A stretch of DNA of 64,000 nucleotides. It comes from Gillisella vitis. Lineage in GTDB: Bacteria > Pseudomonadota > Alphaproteobacteria > Rhizobiales > Rhizobiaceae. A program made the position numbers and the translations under genes. Shown here in pieces: positions 62,133 through 64,000 of this stretch. Positions within the stretch are counted from its first letter, which is position 1; the number at the start of each line of letters is the position of its first letter. Under the pieces are notes generated by a model. That model worked only from the letters and a program-made list of their open reading frames with translations, had not been told where the DNA came from and made no database searches. The stretch covers positions 434,001 through 498,000 of the forward strand of contig NZ_LMVL02000003.1 in NCBI RefSeq assembly GCF_001541345.2, read 5' to 3'.

Positions 62133-63812
62133 ATGAGCGACATAGTCCAAAGACCCGAAACGCTGCGCATTGCCGTGGCTCAGTTCAATCCGACCGTGGG
62201 CGATGTGGTGGGCAATCTAAGCCTTGCCCGCACCGCCCGCGCCAAGGCGGCCTCGCTGGGGGCGGATCTTCTGTTGCTGTCCGAACTGTTCATTTCCGGC
62301 TATCCGCCGGAAGACCTGGTGCTGAAACCCGCCTTTCTCCAGGCCTGTAAGGCGGCGGTGGAGGAACTGGCCGCCGATACCGCCGATGGCGGACCGGGCG
62401 TCATCGTCGGCTTTCCCCGCCAGGGCGATAAAGGCCGGCACAATTCGGTGGCGATCATCGATAGCGGCAAAATCCTCGGTCTGCGCGACAAGATAGATCT
62501 GCCCAATTACGGCGAATTCGATGAGAAGCGGGTGTTTGTCGAAGGCGACATGCCGGGACCGGTGAACTTCCGGGGCGTGCGGCTGGGCGTGCCGATCTGC
62601 GAGGAAATCTGGAACGATCTCGGTGTCTGCGAGACGCTGGCCGAAAGCGGTGCGGAAATTCTGCTGGTTCCCAATGGGTCGCCCTATTACCACGGTAAGC
62701 TTGAGGTTCGGTATCAGGTCGTTCTGCGCCAGGTGATCGAAAGCGGCTTGCCGCTGGTCTTCGCCAATCAGGTTGGTGGGCAGGATGAGCTGGTATTCGA
62801 CGGGGCCAGTTTCTGTTTCAATGCCGACAAGACGCTGGCCTTCCAGATGCCGCAGTTCGAGGAAAGCATCGTGCTGACCACTTGGACGCGGGAGGGTGAT
62901 GGCTGGCGTTGCGCGCCGGGCGAGGTCTCTGATATCCCTGAGGGTGAGGAGGCGGATTACCGCGCCTGCATGCTGGGCTTTCGCGATTACGTCAATAAAA
63001 ACGGCTTCAAGAGCGTGGTGCTGGGCTTGTCCGGTGGTATCGATTCGGCGATTTGCGCGGCAATGGCAGTCGATGCGCTGGGGCATGAACGGGTGCGCAC
63101 CATCATGCTGCCCTATCGCTATACATCCGAGGAAAGCTTCAAGGATGCCGCCGATTGCGCCAAGGCGCTTGGCTGCCATTATGACATCGTGCCGATCTCA
63201 GAGCCGGTGGAAGGCTTTCTGTCCAGTCTTGCCGATATGTTCGAAGGCACGGAAAGCGGCATTACCGAAGAAAACCTGCAAAGCCGCACCCGTGGCACCA
63301 TCCTGATGGCGGTGTCCAACAAGTTCGGCTCGATGGTGGTGACGACGGGCAATAAGTCGGAAATGTCGGTGGGCTATGCGACGCTGTATGGTGACATGAA
63401 CGGTGGCTTCAATCCGATCAAGGACCTCTACAAGATGCAGGTCTATGCGCTGTCAGCCTGGCGCAACGCCCATGTGCCAGTGGGCGCGCTCGGCCCGGCG
63501 GGTGAGGTCATTCCGGCCAACATCATCTCCAAGGCGCCGTCAGCCGAACTGCGCCCCGACCAGAAGGACCAGGACAGCCTGCCGCCCTATCCGGTGCTGG
63601 ATGACATTCTGGAGTGCCTGGTGGAAAAAGAAATGTCGGTAGAAGAGATTTTGGCGCGTGGCCATGACATCGCCACCGTGCATCGCATCGAGCACCTGCT
63701 TTACTTGGCCGAATACAAGCGCCGTCAATCTGCGCCGGGCGTGAAGATCACCAAGAAGAATTTTGGTCGGGATCGCCGTTATCCGATCACCAACCGGTTC
63801 CGGGATCGCTAG
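62133..63812 (+). CDS. nadE: Glutamine-dependent NAD+ synthetase
   Basis: Last step of NAD synthesis, amidating nicotinate-adenine dinucleotide with ammonia from glutamine (559 aa). The N-terminal CN-hydrolase domain has the Glu51-Lys120-Cys156 triad (SELFISGYPPEDL, RDKIDLPNYGEFDE, GVPICEEIW). The C-terminal synthetase has the PP-loop LGLSGGIDSAIC (298-309) and TTGNKSEMSVGYATLYGD. The length fits the two-domain form. The next gene starts 5 bp downstream. Confidence 0.95.
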   Translation: MSDIVQRPETLRIAVAQFNPTVGDVVGNLSLARTARAKAASLGADLLLLSELFISGYPPEDLVLKPAFLQACKAAVEELAADTADGGPGVIVGFPRQGDKGRHNSVAIIDSGKILGLRDKIDLPNYGEFDEKRVFVEGDMPGPVNFRGVRLGVPICEEIWNDLGVCETLAESGAEILLVPNGSPYYHGKLEVRYQVVLRQVIESGLPLVFANQVGGQDELVFDGASFCFNADKTLAFQMPQFEESIVLTTWTREGDGWRCAPGEVSDIPEGEEADYRACMLGFRDYVNKNGFKSVVLGLSGGIDSAICAAMAVDALGHERVRTIMLPYRYTSEESFKDAADCAKALGCHYDIVPISEPVEGFLSSLADMFEGTESGITEENLQSRTRGTILMAVSNKFGSMVVTTGNKSEMSVGYATLYGDMNGGFNPIKDLYKMQVYALSAWRNAHVPVGALGPAGEVIPANIISKAPSAELRPDQKDQDSLPPYPVLDDILECLVEKEMSVEEILARGHDIATVHRIEHLLYLAEYKRRQSAPGVKITKKNFGRDRRYPITNRFRDR

Positions 63813-63817
63813 CGGCT

Positions 63818-64000
63818 ATGCGCAGCTCTGTGGAGATTTACAATATCGAGACCCGCCAGAGCCGCATTGTCTGGCAGACAGAGCGATTGGTGGAGGCACC
63901 GAACTGGTCGCGGGATGGCCAGTTCTTGATCCTCAACGATGACGGATTGATGTATCGCCTGCCTCTGGTCGGGCAGCCGGTGTCGGAAAAGATTGACACT
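63818..64000 (+). CDS. TolB/WD40-like beta-propeller protein, N-terminal fragment
   Basis: Open from ATG 63818 to the window edge (61 codons). The translation (SVEIYNIETRQSRIVWQT, then APNWSRDGQFLILNDDGLMYRL) shows one blade of a TolB-type propeller with the P-x-WS-x-DG repeat. It is 5 bp after nadE, so probably co-transcribed. The remainder is outside the window, so function and length cannot be judged. Confidence 0.6.
   Translation, partial: MRSSVEIYNIETRQSRIVWQTERLVEAPNWSRDGQFLILNDDGLMYRLPLVGQPVSEKIDT

Noticed and set aside
1-64000. Insertion sequences, prophage or genomic island
   Set aside because: I found no transposase, integrase or phage structural gene, and gene content is mostly core; only short palindromic repeats suggest past mobility.

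Overview
The window looks like a chromosomal segment of an alphaproteobacterium of the family Rhizobiaceae (Rhizobium/Agrobacterium/Allorhizobium group). Four things point there: a complete acpXL-fabZ-KS-KS-adh-lpxXL cluster for the very-long-chain (C28-type) acyl group of rhizobial lipid A, an FnrN-type oxygen regulator next to hemN, GC-rich coding sequence with several GTG/TTG starts, and intergenic palindromic mosaic repeats of the kind common in rhizobia. The genus is an inference. I see no transposase, integrase, phage gene or CRISPR array; most genes are core housekeeping genes.

Layout. 0-8 kb: start of NADP-malic enzyme (minus strand), an LpxH-like phosphoesterase, a four-gene MCE/Mla-type lipid transport operon (STAS-permease, ATPase, MCE protein, auxiliary lipoprotein), then a MocR-type regulator divergent from a DUF1127 gene. 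8-12 kb: PagL-like lipid A deacylase, small lipoprotein, purQ-purS-purC, RBBP9-like hydrolase. 12-21 kb: secreted tannase/feruloyl-esterase-family protein, membrane diguanylate cyclase, GST, icd, TrmJ-type methyltransferase overlapping murI, SRPBCC protein. 21-32 kb: CNNM/CBS membrane protein, HerA-like ATPase, secreted esterase, pepT, beta-carbonic anhydrase with a SulP transporter, TerC, rpsD, glsA. 32-42 kb: ChbG-like deacetylase, ttcA, two inositol-monophosphatase paralogues, MFS exporter, grxD, a small basic protein, bolA, purL, J-domain protein. 42-49 kb: a 54-bp tandem repeat, XRE regulator, lipB, tRNA-Leu(GAG), retropepsin-like protease, DUF1289, cobS divergent from cobT, dgkA. 49-55 kb: porin with a structured leader, BON protein, deformylase-like protein, fnrN divergent from hemN. 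55-61 kb: the lipid A C28 cluster. 61-64 kb: uncharacterised gene, nadE, and the start of a beta-propeller-like gene.

Themes. Envelope functions dominate: lipid transport, lipid A acylation and deacylation, porin, diacylglycerol kinase. Purine synthesis is split into two loci. Features worth following up are: the 54-bp hairpin tandem array; two GACAAT-N7-ATTGTC sites at the two ends of the MocR/DUF1127 divergent region; a deformylase-like protein changed at three key positions; a ketosynthase pair in which one member lacks the catalytic cysteine; an FNR box ahead of hemN; and structured leaders ahead of rpsD, terC and the porin.
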